A stretch of 64,000 nucleotides of DNA from Ceratotherium simum simum (GCF_000283155.1 NW_004454163.1:2088185-2152184), one strand, 5' to 3'. Counted from the stretch's first letter, positions 24,808 to 37,638 are shown. Notes: a model not told the origin generated them from the sequence alone. Numbers and translations are program-made.

Positions 24808-26474
24808 GTAGTAAAGTTAAAAGAATCAAATCTCACTAGGAATCCCTTATAGGAGCATAAGCCCCAAAGAGATTGGAGTTATGATAACCATGTGAATAGA
24901 AGGGAGCTTTAATCCTTTTGAATTAAGGTAGTAAATTCAAGAAAAATTGTACAGGTCAGCCAGATATTAATGACAAAAATCAGGCCAAATTGTGAAATGA
25001 TTTGGACTCTTAATGATCACTAAAAGATAAATAGAAGAAGCAGAAAGCATCTGATTGATGGGTTTAAGCTCTCTAACAAGACTGAAGTTGGGTGAACACC
25101 ACTCCCTGTGGTGCTGGCAATAGAACCTTCAAGCTAATAGCATTATCATGAGAAAAATCTCATGTAAATGAAATAAACAGCAATTAGGATCTCTTTAGCT
25201 CAATCTTGGGGGAAGAATTGGGGAGAAACTTGCTTTGGGTTGTGCAATTGGCAATGAATGGCTCCATGCTGGGGAAGAATTTGAGTTGTATAGTATAAAA
25301 GAGCAGTTGAACAAAATTCTGGAGACTAATGGTTACTACCTGATGGTGGTCAGGTCAGTGTGTATGGCACATCATACAGTTTGATATCCATGTTGCATTG
25401 TCAATACTTCCCGTTGGCTTTGCTGTCAAAAGGAACTATGTATTGGAAAAAAGAAGCCACTTTCATTTGTCCTGGAATCAGATCAGTCATTGCAAACCGC
25501 AATTATATATTCTCCCAGAGCACTGGGCCTGCCTAAGACAGAAGTTGAGCTTGGTATGAAAATGGACACTTCTCCTGCTGCCATCAGCGTGCCTCAGAGT
25601 GTCTTTTCCAGTCTTGTTTACATCTTCTTGCTATCAAAAACTTAACCCTTATGAGCACAGAAAACTATTTTCCTTTAAAAGACATGAAATGTACAAGAGA
25701 ATAAAACCTCATTGAGCTTCTATAAGAAGAGCAGGGGCCAGAGTTATGATGACCATGTACATAGAAGGGTGCTCTTTTCCTTGTGGAGCCGCATAATTGT
25801 ACAACGCCCTGATTTACACTATATCAGTACAGAGATTTTCAGTTTCATAAACAATAGTTTTAGTGCGTGTTGACTTTTTGGGTATTTACAGCTGGCCATT
25901 ATAGCATTCTGTCCCAATAAAAATTGATAAATCCCTGTTTAAAAATAATTCTAGTCAAAATCAGGTCATAGAAATCCGTTCTGAAATATTAATAATAAGC
26001 AGTGAAATACTATTTCCATCTGAGATTTTGAGCAGAACCATGGCATGAGATGGCTGAGTGAGGACATATGGGTGGAAGTTATGTCAGTAAACCAGCTTCC
26101 AAATATGATATACTGAGAAGTTTTCAATTCATCTTCAAGGAAACAAAATAAATGACGTGAGCAGGATCGTGATATGCTTCTTATTGGCTTTAGCCCAAAT
26201 ACTTGTGCTAATAACATTTCTCATGGCCTTCAGATTTACATAGAACTAACATATTGTATGAACCTGTAAAATTATTAAAAGAGTAACATTACAGGCCCTT
26301 AAATTTCACAAACGAAGTCAACAATGTACTTGTGGAATTTCTTATAAGGATTTCTTATGATGGTTATGTTATAAAAATGGTATGTAGCAGAGATGAATCT
26401 CTTCAGTGGGTTATCTTAACTATACAAATACATAATAACTTAATAAAGACCTCAGATTAAGAGACTGTGTATCT
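24808..26474. other. Unassigned sequence with an internal direct repeat
   Basis: A segment at about 24830-24915 ('gagttatgataaccatgt', 'atagaaggga') recurs with changes at about 25705-25793 ('gagttatgatgaccatgt', 'atagaagggt'). No coding frame of note. The origin of the repeat is unknown. Confidence 0.4.
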
Positions 26475-28335
26475 TATTCTTGTCTATCTTGACTGTCTCC
26501 ATTTATCTACTTCCCACTTGTTCTTCAACCCACTCCTAACTGGTCTGTACCCACACACTCTATACACTTGAATTTCAATATTTTTGTCTTAGATAATGCT
26601 TAATCGAATACAGTTTTTTAGTTCTTATCTTGCCTGACCTTTCAGCAATTTTTGACTGTGATGGGCACTTCTTCTTTCTTGAACTATTTGCTTTCCCTGG
26701 CTTCCATAATGCTGTAGTATCCTGGTTTTCTTCCTATCTGTAACAATGATCATTTTTAGTCTTTGTGGCACCAGATAAAGTTAAACAGGTCAGGAAGAGA
26801 CTGTATTCAAGGCTATTTCAATATGGGAGACAGGCCAGAACTCAGTCTGAACTCAACTCCTCTGAAACAAAAGGCAGGAGGTAGGATTTTTAAGAGCTGA
26901 GGTAAATGAGAGATCATAGGCCATCCATGTTTGCTAATTGGCTTTACCCAAAGAAAAAGTAAACTTTATAATATCTTCATGATGAGAGATATTTTACAAC
27001 ATGGAACTAAGTGCTCTCCAGAATTAGGCTCCTACCCTCCCATCGCAACTGGGAGATGGAGCTGCTATCTCCCTTCATGATTACATTTCAAAAGGATGGC
27101 TCCCAGGTCCTTAACAAAGACAATTCTGGATTGTAAAACTGACAAGAGGCTTTTTAGAAGATTTATATCTCAAAGGGGCAGAGAAAGAATTTACAATTAT
27201 AAGTTTTCTAAATGCTCTAAGAAAAGGGAGGTCAAGGGCCTAAAGATAGGAAGAAGCCTGTCTAAAATTTGGTCAAGCTGAGGGAAATGTTAGAGTCAGC
27301 CCTCTTTATCAGACATTTCAATTTGGAGTTTTGTTTTACAGTGCTTTTTTTTTTCTTTTAAATTTCCTCCATAGGTATTCTTGTCCACTCTCATGGCTTT
27401 ATCATGTATATTCTAATAATGCTGAAATCTGAATTTCTAGCCCAGCACTATCTTTTGCACTTTAGACTTTTCTATTCAACTGCCTAAATCCTATCTTCAC
27501 TTTAATGTTCCACAGGCCCGTCAACATGCCCCAATTCTAATCCTAACCCTAACCCTTGCACTTACATCCACCAACTCAAATAAAAATACAATTTCTTCAG
27601 CTACAAATAGAATTAGATACCAAGTTCCATTAATTTTCTCTCCCAAATAGCTCTCAAAAAAATTTTTTTTCCAATTTGCCATTGTTTACAGACTAGATCA
27701 ATCACTCCACTATGGTCACATGCTTTTCTGCCACCTTGACCTCTACCAGGTCTCTGTGCCTTCACTACTTCATTCCAGTTCCTTTTCTTCACGGCACCCA
27801 ATGTGATATTTTAAAAAGACATATATTTTTACATCAGTCCTCTGCTTAAAAGTCTTCAATTACGTCTTTTGAGGGAAAGTTCAAGATGTTTGACAAGGCT
27901 TATGTGTCCCTCTATAACACCGCCTCGGACTGCATTTCTAGACTTAACATTCACTGTCTATGCTCCAGCTATAGTGGTCTCTTTTCTAGTCCTTTTAATA
28001 TATCATGCTGTCTTACTTTATGGTTTTCACTATATCCTCTTTCCTCTGCAAATCTTTTAGCTAACTCTTATGCTTTCTTCAAATCTCAGGTTAAATGTTA
28101 CTTTTTCCAAAAAAGATTTTCCATCTATCAAACCGTATTTAGTCTCCCTTGTATGTGCTTTTATCCCACTCTGTACTTCCTTTATGGTAGCAGTCATCAC
28201 AGGTCACAAAATTCTTTGTTCCCATAACCAGTACCTCCATGAGAGCTTCTGACTCTGGCTTAGATATTGTGGTAATCACGGCACCTAGAGCAGAGGCCAG
28301 CGCTTGACAAACATGGAATATATTCAATGAATCAC
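26475..28335 (+). mobile_element. L2 LINE, split by an LTR-like insertion
   Basis: Part one (26475-26764) encodes reverse-transcriptase text in the plus frame from about 26630: DLSAIFD, then FLELF and VVSWFSSYL. These match L2 motif A and the following helix. Part two (about 27340-28335) continues with the downstream L2 order: 'gactttt..attcaactgcctaa', 'atcagtcctctgcttaaaag', 'tctcaggttaaatgttactt' and the L2 3' end with 'cacctagagcagaggccagc' and 'atattcaatgaatc'. It is heavily mutated and non-functional. The missing piece between the parts coincides with the inserted LTR-like block. Confidence 0.7.
26765..27340 (-). repeat. LTR-like insertion within L2
   Basis: The L2 order is interrupted here by unrelated sequence including 'agagactgtattcaaggc', 'gggagacaggccagaactca' and 'actcaactcctctgaaac'. 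This looks like the R/U5 side of an ERV LTR in reverse. Exact ends and the flanking duplication could not be fixed by eye. No coding content. Confidence 0.4.
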
Positions 28336-29399
28336 AAATTAAACTAGGAACTTCTAATACAAATGCTCATCATACATCAGGATAGCTAACTTATCGACTA
28401 CACATCCTTCAAAATAACTGAAAATTACAGCCAAAATGATCTCTAGCCTGGTTTGGAATGTTACACTAAAGTAGCTCTTTCAGATTAGAGCATGTAAAGG
28501 GCATATTTTGCCAAAGCAAGAACTATCTTGAAAAAGTAATATATATGCCATATAATATATTGGGCTTGAGGAAATGTCACAGCAATCACATCACCTGATC
28601 AATTTTCCTAGTATCTCATCATAATTTAGTTCACATAGTATGTCACATCCAAAAGGTTAAGGACAAAAAGTCTGAAGATGTTGCCAAATTTACAACAGTA
28701 TTTATAAGTATTCATGAACCTACAGCATTTCCTCAAGATGCTCTTTGAAAAACTTTCCAGGAGAATTGAGACTTTGTCAAGAATTCAAAGATCGTGATTG
28801 ATGGTTCTAGTAGCTTCTTATAGATGTGCAGTATGATTTTTGGGGGAAATTCTTCTCATTACTAGAAGTAGTTGAAAGTCTTTGGGAGCACCTATGTTTA
28901 TACTAATGTAATTAGTCATGAAGGATCCCATCAGATCACTTTACCATAGGAAATTCTCACCACCTTACCTAGGGTGTGATCTGAGAGACTAGAACTGGAA
29001 AGAGAGATGCAGAATTATTGAAACTGAATCTATTCACACAAAACTCAAAAAATAAAAAATACTGACCGTTTATTCACACCTTATGTTCCAAAAACAATTA
29101 TACACATCTGGTTGATTATGTCACTAGGGTGTATGAGACTAATGAGATGAGACTGTAGATGCACTGTGAAAAAGCCCTTAAGCAGTACTTTCAACTCACT
29201 GTATTTAATCAAATCTTGGCTCTTCTGGATAACAAGGATGTATAGGAATGCCTTTAAAAAAATACTGGCAAGATTGATTGGATAATTATTACCTATCAGA
29301 AATTATAAATTATAAGGTTCAATGCAGAAGATGGGATGTGAAAGCATTCTCATATGCTCCTAGTAATGGTAACGTTTGATTTAATTTTTTTGGAAAGTA
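28336..29399. other. Unassigned AT-rich sequence
   Basis: No gene, RNA gene or named repeat supported. Confidence 0.45.
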
Positions 29400-29800
29400 T
29401 TTCAGAGCATTCAATAAAAGCTTTAAAATGTTCAGAGCCCATTACTTTGTCATTTCATATATAGTAATGTATCCTAATGAAACAATTGGATTTATAGAAA
29501 ATTCTTATAGAGCATTATTATAATAATCAAAAATTGGAAATATCCCAAATAGCCAATGATGGGAGAAGGGTTATATAAATTATTAGTATATTAATACATC
29601 TGAATATTTAAGTAATTAGAAAGAATACCTATAAAGAGTTTTAAGAATATGGACTTGCTTAAGCAAGGGAAAGAAAAAACAGACTTTCAAATTATATACA
29701 AAATTTTATAAATTCTGTATATATGCAGTATGATATCAATGATTTTAATATATGCAAAGAAAAATGGAATAAAAAACTAAACTTATGAGAGTTTAGACTG
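29400..29800 (+). repeat. Old L1-related fragment (HAL1/L1M type)
   Basis: 'ttattataataatcaaaaat', 'tggaaatatcccaaatagcc' and later 'ttatatacaaaattttataa' follow the order of the ORF2 C-terminal/3' region of old L1-like elements. Strongly diverged. Confidence 0.4.
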
Positions 29801-29844
29801 TTAGTATTTCACTTATATAGTCAGAAAGATCTCATTTCAGTATT

Positions 29845-30395
29845 GTTTTAAACAGACTTTGTATTTTAGAGCAGTTTTTAGTTCAAAGTAAAATTGAGCA
29901 AAAAGTGCAGGGAGTTCTCATATACCCACTGAGTCCACATATGCACAGCCTTCCACACTATCAACATCCTGATGAACCCACATTGACACAACATTATCAC
30001 CCAAAGCCTATAATTTACATTAGGATTCACTCTTGGCATTGCCTATTCTATGAGTTTTGACAAATATAAAATAACATGTATCCTCCATTATAGTATTGTA
30101 CAGAATAGTTTCACTGTCCTAAAAGTCTTCTGTACTCTGCCTGTTCATCCCTCACTCCTCCCTAACCCCTGGGAATCACTGATCGTTTTCCTGGCTCCAT
30201 AATTTTGCCTTTTCCAGAATGTCATATAGTCTGGAGTGTCATATAGTTGGAATCATACAGCATGTAGCCTTTTCAGATTGTTTTTTTTCACTTAGTAATA
30301 TGCATCAAATGTTCCTCCATGTCTTTTCATGGCTTGATGGCTCATTTCTCTTTAGGACTGAATAATATTCCATTGTCTGGATATACATGAGTATT
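29845..30395 (-). mobile_element. L1M 3' end (reverse), 5'-truncated
   Basis: Complement of an old L1 3' UTR and ORF2 tail. Landmarks are 'cattgacacaacattatcac', 'cattaggattcactcttgg', 'acccctgggaatcactgatc', 'ccttttccagaatgtcat' and 'actgaataatattccattgt'. It belongs to a different L1M subfamily from the copy at 7300, whose 3' UTR differs. Confidence 0.8.
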
Positions 30396-32519
30396 CATGG
30401 CTGATGCAGGCTGGTTTCAGTATTGAAATTCAGAATTATAACATAGAATGCACATTAGTTACTTCCACAGAAAGTACTCCCATAGCAGGAGTTTAAGCTG
30501 ATGCTAAGGACAGCTACAGGGCTACTGTACACTTCTTGGTTACAGCGCTTTCTTAAGAAAGACAAATTTTGCGGGGAACACCCACATTTTATATAAAATG
30601 TGTTCTACTGAGATGTGCAAAAAGTCAAAATTAAAAACAAACAAGTGTCATATATTGTAACCACAATGTTAAATATATATTAAATTTCCTATTATTTTTC
30701 ATGAAAACATTTCTGTTTCTGGCCCCTAAAACTATGAGGATAAGCATTTTCACAGTGACTGGCAGCATGGAGGCAAGGGCCATGGAGCCCTGCCAGCTGT
30801 TCCCAGTGACAGCACCTGGGGAATTCGATCCTGATATTTCCTCGTCTAGGAGCTCCTCCCTCTGCACCAACCCCAAAGTCGTGATGGAATTCCATCAAAC
30901 TAATTGAACTGATACATTTGGCTGCACTTGCTTTTTCAAAAATAGATGTTGTGGTGGTGGTGGTTTTGTTTTGCTTTGTATTTCCCTAGTGACCACAGAC
31001 CACAACAGAAGGCAGAGCCTTACTTTGCACATTATCTCAATTCCCATCACCACAGGGGAATGTGTCAACTGTGAGATTTCTGACCTGAGAGACAAGCTAG
31101 TGCCTAACCACTTGAGTTCTCTGTAGGACATCTCTGAGTCCTGGGGTAGGAGAGGAGGAGGAGAATGTTAAAGACCGAGTATGCCTGGCCACAAAGTTTC
31201 AGAATTACCACTAGCACTCATCTGTTAGGAGACTTTGTTTAAGCTCCATTAATTCAAATTCTGACAAGTTGACCATTACAAAATCCCAAACACCCTTGTG
31301 GATTTGTTCCTACAACCCCTTAACATTCCTTCGCTATAAACCTTTAATAAAAAAAGTGAATGAAAACGAATAACCCCTCCTCAGACCTGTGACCTGAACC
31401 AGGCTTATCCTTAGATAACTGTGGCAGTAGTCAAGATGGTAAAGCCAAGTAATTTTATCAAATCTGAATCTGGGACTAGGGCTCCAAGAGCAGATGGTTT
31501 TAGGTACTATCCTAGGGATCTCCAAGGTAAATAGCCTCTGTGGTATTTTAATAAAATTGTTCATCTGATTTAATCGGTTAGCAGCTTCCTTGAAAAAATA
31601 TGTATATGAACATCAGTTGTAACAGCTTTGGGCAATGGGGGATTTTTAAATATGCAGTTGTAGAACTGTGAAGGAACTGAGCTCCACACATTTACCACAA
31701 GGGTGTCTACATAGCCTTAGCAACAACTAACTGAATCCCCTTCCCTGCCACATGGGTTCCAGTGTCCCAGAAGCAGGCAGTGTCACCACATAATAGCTCA
31801 ACATAATCTCTAAATTGCCAAGTTGAGAAGAGAGAATTCAGTAATGCAAAAGGCAGTTTAGAAAGGTGTGTGTTTTAATCTTTATTATGTAGGAACTTCA
31901 AAGCCAATTTTGCAAATTCAAACTTGTCTGATCATATTTGGAGTTTTAGGGAGGCAATCCTCCAGGGGTTAAATTTGCAAGATGATTTAGGGGGACAATG
32001 AGAAAGAAAACAACCATAAGTGTTTGGGCTGTTGGCTGCACCCGAACGTCCACAGGGCTGAGATCCGTGAGCCATCCCCTTAAACTCTCAATTTGTACAA
32101 CTATTAGAGAATAAACTCGTCCAAGGAAAGATAGGAGAGGTGCTCTAGCAGTTTAATATAATCACAGAAATAATGTTTAGAGTGGCAGGGTAGAAGGAAA
32201 TCTCACTCAGATTATCCTCTGTCCCCATCTCCTCTGTGCAAGCACCCTGGGGAGCATGGACTATACGACAGTAATAGTGAAGATCTTACATCACAAAGTA
32301 CCGTAAGCATCTTAGATGTCACGGCATACAGGTTTGTGGCCCAGGAAAGAAATACAGCACAGGTAGGATGGAGAGGAGTCCCCTCAACCCCAATAGGAAA
32401 CACCACAGCAAAGTACAAACAAAGCCATGCATACGTGACAGCCAGGGGCTGTCCTTATGAGGCTTTCCTTCCCCCATTTCCAGTTGGCCAGGACTCCATA
32501 GATGAAGGTGGCAGGGGCT
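30396..32519. other. Unassigned sequence
   Basis: Short frames on both strands at 30631-31131 overlap each other and show no domain. A GGT/GTT run lies near 30950. 31640-32150 may be ERV-derived because it directly precedes the LTR at 32520, but I recognise no retroviral protein. Confidence 0.35.
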
Positions 32520-33460
32520 AAACCAAGAGTTACTACTTTGTTAAGAATTCCTCAGAGAACTCAGGAAGGCACTATACTTAAAATTACAGTTTTATTGTAA
32601 AGGATACAAATCAGGACGAGCTAGAAGAAGAGATGCATAAGGTGAGGTCTGGGAGGGTCCTAAATATGAAGCTTCTGAGTCCTCAGGAAACATCACCCTC
32701 TTGGCACATCAATATGTGGTTACCAACCAGGGAAACTCACCCATGCCCAAATGTCCACAGTTTTTATTAGGATTTTATTATGCAAGCATGATCAATTGAA
32801 TCAATGGCCGTGTGGTTGAGCTCAATCTATAGCCTACCTCCCCAGAGGTCACGAGGTCGGGCTGGTATCACATGGCTCAAAACACTCTAATCTCAACTCT
32901 CTAATCCCATCCTGAAACTATCCACTGGCCCACCATTTTTTTTTTCTGATACAAATGGCCGCTGTATTTCTGCTAAAGTGACGGTGACACAGATAAGGCA
33001 AAGAGGTGAGGGGGAGGACACGTCGGGTGGGAAAGGAGTAGACCGTGCAAAATGGCAACCTAACATAAAGAGACAGATCTTCACCAGAGCCCTTCCCTCC
33101 CGAGTCAGGTGAGCCCTTGGGCCAGGGGACAGGCAGGAAAGCAGATTTTGTCCTTGAGAAGGGAGATTAAAAAAGATAACAGCTCTAGGTGAAGGGCAGT
33201 GAGTGAGGCGGGAGTGGGAGAGGCGTCTCCTGGCCCGGGGTGATCTAGGGCCACGAGGGGCCAATGTGAAGAGGCGGAGCTGAGATGGAGAGCTGGAGGT
33301 GCACTGGCAGTCTTGAGGGGTCTTTCCAGTCTATGCCATGCCACCCCCTTATCCTTGTTAGTATAAACTCAGGCTGTGGTCCAAAGGGCCAGCTATGAAT
33401 AACAAAGACACTTCTATCACTCTGGATATTCCTAGTAACCAGGATCAAAGACAGCTAAAT
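32520..33460 (-). mobile_element. ERV-type LTR (reverse), interrupted by a poly(A)-tailed insert
   Basis: 'acagttttattgtaaaggat' is the complement of an LTR polyadenylation region with AATAAA. 'caatggccgtgtggttgagc' and 'cccatcctgaaactatccac' follow, and the same LTR resumes at about 33380 with 'aataacaaagacacttctat' and 'ctctggatattcc'. The piece between (32937 to about 33376) does not belong to the LTR. Family name not certain. Confidence 0.6.
32937..33376 (-). pseudogene. GC-rich poly(A)-tailed insert, candidate retrocopy of an unknown transcript
   Basis: On the minus strand this GC- and CpG-richer block ends in a run of about ten A after an AATACA hexamer (complement near 32966), a known variant polyadenylation signal. 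It interrupts the LTR. The flanks are only loosely similar (TGGCCCACCA on the left, TGGTCCAAAG on the right), so a target duplication is possible but decayed. The 123-codon minus frame at 32893-33264 runs through the A-run into the LTR, so it is not a real gene product. The parent transcript is not recognised. Confidence 0.45.
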
Positions 33461-33464
33461 TCTT

Positions 33465-33650
33465 TATTATAGGACTCATTTAACTCGTTTAATTCTCTTA
33501 ACAACCCTTTGAGGTATGGACAATTATTTTCACAATTTTACAGGAGGGAAGATAATTAAGTAACTTGCCCAGAGTTCACACAACTACTGAATAGACAAAG
33601 AATCTGACTGAAAAAAAAAGAATTCCCATACCCTAATTCTATCTTTTAAA
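33465..33650 (-). repeat. MIR SINE fragment (reverse)
   Basis: 'aacaaccctttgaggtatgg', 'cacaattttacaggaggg', 'agtaacttgcccagagttca' and 'cacaactactgaatag' are MIR blocks read backwards. Confidence 0.7.
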
Positions 33651-35081
33651 CTCCATCTTTCATACAAATGTTGGTTAAACCTTGAAGAGAATTAATTTAT
33701 TGTTCAATTCTCAAAAAATTTTGTATTGTTGTCTATTTTCTGTGTATGTTTTTATAGATTGATGTCATGTTTCAGTTTGAAGTAAGGTAAATCCTCTTTT
33801 CCCATCATGAAACAGCCAGCTCTATATCTAACAAGAAATTACAAAAGTTTACAGAAAAAAATTCACAAACAAAAAAAATGGGTTGTCAATGGAAGTGTTA
33901 TCAATGTCCCAATATTTACTAGAATGTACTTTGTGCTAAGTGTTGTAAACAATAATAATAAAAACAAAAAAAACAGGATTCCTTCCCTCATGGGGCTTAG
34001 AATCTCATTGAGAAAATCAGGCTAACAGCACATGATACAATTAGAAAACAATTAAGTATGTAACTATTTTGTACTGACTAAATAATAAACACAGTGGGAG
34101 CAGAGGGAAAGGAGATAACCTGTACAATTTCTCTGCTACTGGCAATCTTACGAGTAACTTGGGACAGCTGAGGTTATGAAAAGCAGACAGCGTTCAACTG
34201 CAGAGTCCATCAGGGGTTGAGAGAAGGCAGTAAAGGGTTGACTAGAGATTGCTCGAGCACCATTACTTCAAATAAGATGTGGCTTTATGAGAGGCAGGGA
34301 TAAGGAGTGCTTTTGTTTGATGTCTCCTTTGTTTCACACTTCCATCTGCTCTGACCCCTCACATCTCCAGAGGTCTTTTATTCTTTCCTCTGCCTCCTGA
34401 TCTTTTCCTAAATTCTCTCTGATGAGACAGTTTTGCCCACTCCCACAAGACTCTTTATTCTGGCTGATGTTTCATTTGCAGGTAGTACTAACAACCAACC
34501 TGGCAAGTGTTGGCATCTATACTGCCAATTTCTCTCCATGACGCCCACTGTAGAGAGTGATCCCCTTTGACCTCCACCTTACCTCATCTCTAACATTAGG
34601 AAGGATGCTGTTTGGAGGGAGAGGTGAGAATCGATGGAAAGTGACTTGTAAATTATTCTTTATAGGAATCTGTCTTGATTCTCATCAACTATTTAGTGGA
34701 ATTATTTAAACTAAATGTGAATTATTTGAAGTCCTCCAAGTGTTAAAATTAGTGTAGCAAAGCAATAGTTTAAGCGGTGAACACCTATGCTTATAATGTG
34801 TATATTTACATAATAGCTGAAAAATAAAACTAAGTCTCTCATAAGCATGCCTAACAGAATTTTGTATATTACTGTAATTATGGGCATTCTAGTAATTTCC
34901 TCCATGGGATATTTTCATAGAGAATCTAAAGATGAATTTTATGCTAATCCTTATAATAATTTTGAAAATTCTGAACTAGTAGTTTGAAGTTGGTTTTATT
35001 ATGGTTTTTTTACTTTATAAATGTTCATCTATCATTCTAAAAACTATAATAACATTTTCTCTGTAATTTTCACATATATGT
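33651..35081. other. Mostly unassigned; old interspersed repeat at about 33900-34160
   Basis: 'ctttgtgctaagtgttgtaa' and 'ccttccctcatggggcttag' at 33930-34010 belong to the same old repeat type as 720-1180. The remainder shows no gene or named repeat. Confidence 0.35.
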
Positions 35082-35083
35082 TC

Positions 35084-35281
35084 TTTTTTTTTTTCCTGAG
35101 GAAGATTCACCCTAAGCTAACATTTGTTGCCAATCTTCCTCTTTTTTTTTTTTTTGTATGTGAGCCACCACCACAGCATGGCCACTGACAGATGAGTGGT
35201 GTAGGTCTGTGCCTGGGAACCAAACCTGGGCTACCAAAGTGGAGTGTGCCGAATTTAACCACTAAGCCACCAGGGCTGCCC
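35084..35281 (-). mobile_element. ERE SINE (reverse), diverged
   Basis: T-run, 'gaggaagattcaccctaagc', 'gccaccaccacagcatggcc', 'ccaaacctgggctaccaaag' and the terminal 'caccagggctgccc'. The flanks share TATGT followed by a T-run. Older than the copies with perfect duplications. Confidence 0.9.
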
Positions 35282-36984
35282 TATGTGTTTTTTTTTTAAA
35301 GAAATTTTTCCCCAATTTACCCAACAGATTGCTTCAGCTGTTTCCTCTGTTTTTTATACTATTAAATGGATTTCTTTTTAGTGCTTATATTCTTGACTAA
35401 TTCTTTGCATTTTTCTTTTTGACAGGACTACAAGGAATCTATTCTCTTGTGCATTCAAAGAAGGAGAAAAACCAAAACATACAGAGACTAAGATTATTAG
35501 AGGGGAAGAGCACAGTAGTAGATTACACTCTTTTGAAATAGATGTTCTGGTATCTGGGCATTTTATATTACTGCCAGATTTAATGTACATAAAATACAGT
35601 TGCAATAAAAATGGAAGACTAATAAAAAGAGATTTTCTTTGAATGACAGAGACAAAAGCTTTTCAATAATATAAGAGCACTTGAAAACATTATCAGACTT
35701 TCCCACGTGTCCAAAAATTTGTTTAAAATTTAAGTGAATTTTTCTACTTAATGTCAGAAATACTTCCCTAAAACTACTGTCAAAGAAAAAAAGTTATGAT
35801 ATTTCAGATGCAACACTTTAAATAGCAAGAAGAGTGACTGTATTTATAAATTATTTCCATTCAGATAATTATTTGAGCAACTTTTCCTGGCACTTAACAA
35901 TGTGTTGCTATTTTAATGGCACAAAGCAATGGATTGTAATTTTGTGAAGTTTGTATTGATAAATCTATCATTTACCAGTGGTTAGCAACTAATTTTCAGA
36001 CATTCCTAATGCAAAGCATATCCCATTAAGTTTAAAAATTCATTAACGTTTCTATGCGCCAGATGGCCCAATATAAGAAATGTTTGAAGTACACAGCAAT
36101 TAAAACTCTTAAACATATAATAGCCTAGCTGGCAATTTGTGATATATATTGCATGCTAGAGCACCACAAAATACTGGCTACATAGTACCCAACTGTTAAT
36201 ATATTGAATTTCTAAGAACATAAGTAAATAGATCAGGCTTGACACAAATTCACATTCTGATTCCTAAAGACTACAGAATCCTTTATTTAATTCTCCAAAG
36301 CTACAAGGCACAACTGCATTTCAAGCTAATTGGAAAAGCTCATAAAAATGTAGACATCAAGTATTTAAAAATTTATCTTCAGAGACCAACTGGATGATTT
36401 GCCCTGGAATAGAAAACCATTGGGAAAAAAGATGCTCTTGCAAATATCCTGTTAAGAGCAGGTATAGTTTTGAATTAGGAAAGCAATCACAAAAATGCTA
36501 AATTTCAAATTTAATATTGTATTTTATAGGCTAGATTTTAAATCTGAACTGTAATTCACTTGAGTCTTCGCTGATTATATTCACAGAAACAAATATGCTG
36601 TTTACACATGGCAATCCACAGATTACCTCAATTATCTAGTTAAGAATACCGCTCATCCAAGACTTATTTGAATGACTTGAGAATGCATTTTTCACCCCAT
36701 GCATTATTCAGCCCCCTTTGTATCATTAGCTAAAATACAGTTTGCCTTTTATTTCTATATTAGTAGGTGAAAATGTCCCCATAAGTTCAGAATATGTTCA
36801 ATTGCCTTAAATCCTCCGCTTTGCTTGAATAAAGTATTAAATAGATGTAAAAAATCTCCTATGTTTTAGGCACAGCCAACTTGATTTTGAAAATTTCTTT
36901 ATTTCTAACAGGAAATAATTTAACAAAAAGGTAAAACAATTTAATTGTCCAAAAGATCTACTAGACTCTGCACTGGTTTTTATA
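35282..36984. other. Repeat-poor AT-rich sequence
   Basis: The longest stretch in which I recognise no repeat. No exon or RNA gene is visible. Candidate place for conserved non-coding elements, but conservation cannot be judged from one sequence. Confidence 0.35.
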
Positions 36985-37140
36985 TTTTATTTCTGTGCAT
37001 TACCTATTTTAATTTTATTTTTAATGAAGAAACTGAAGCTTAGGAAGGTTATATGACTTCCTCAAGTCCATAGAGCTAGTAACTTAAGAAACTAAACTTT
37101 AGAGCCTATTCTGTCTAATTCCTAATAAGTGCTTTTTGTA
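36985..37140 (-). repeat. MIR SINE fragment (reverse)
   Basis: 'aagaaactgaagcttaggaa', 'atgacttcctcaagtcca' and 'agagctagtaactta' follow the reverse MIR order. Confidence 0.55.
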
Positions 37141-37636
37141 AAAATAGTCTCTATAATCATATTATCTGATCTGGAAGCCCAGATGACAGTCATGAGCAGT
37201 ATTATTTTGGGTAAAGTACTGGGAAGAAATTTCTAGAACTACGATTCGGTTTAAGCCTACACTTAATAAAGATGTGGCAAATATCATGAACTTATATTAA
37301 AAGGAAACTCTTATTAGGCTTTTTTAAGAGGAATAAACACTAAAGATATCATAGTCTGGTTGGAAAATAGAAGATTCACATAAAAGTGGCTGTAAACATG
37401 TCAGATCATAAGCATATGCTCATATATGTCTATATAGACACAAGTCAGAGAGCGATAGAAATACTATTTCAAATGGCTCTGAAAAAGAAGTAATTGAAAA
37501 TCTGTGGGAGCACTTGGCTTTACAGCTTGAAAAATAACTATTAAAATTTAGTGAATTAGAAAATTAAATTTCTGGATTATTTTCCTAGATCATAATTTTC
37601 TCAAAATGTAGGCCATTTGTGAAATGAATTATCCAG
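37141..37636. other. Unassigned AT-rich sequence
   Basis: Nothing recognised before the TA that borders the Tigger element. Confidence 0.45.
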
Positions 37637-37638
37637 TA

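Noticed and set aside
27536..27556. Telomere-like CTAACC units
   Set aside because: Only two to three imperfect units inside L2 sequence; not an interstitial telomeric array.
28139..28327. Several overlapping frames at 27869-28327
   Set aside because: They lie in the L2 3' non-coding region.
32893..33264. Longest open frame (123 codons, minus strand)
   Set aside because: It runs across the A-run of the candidate retrocopy into LTR sequence, starts without gene context and has no domain; GC-rich composition explains the length.
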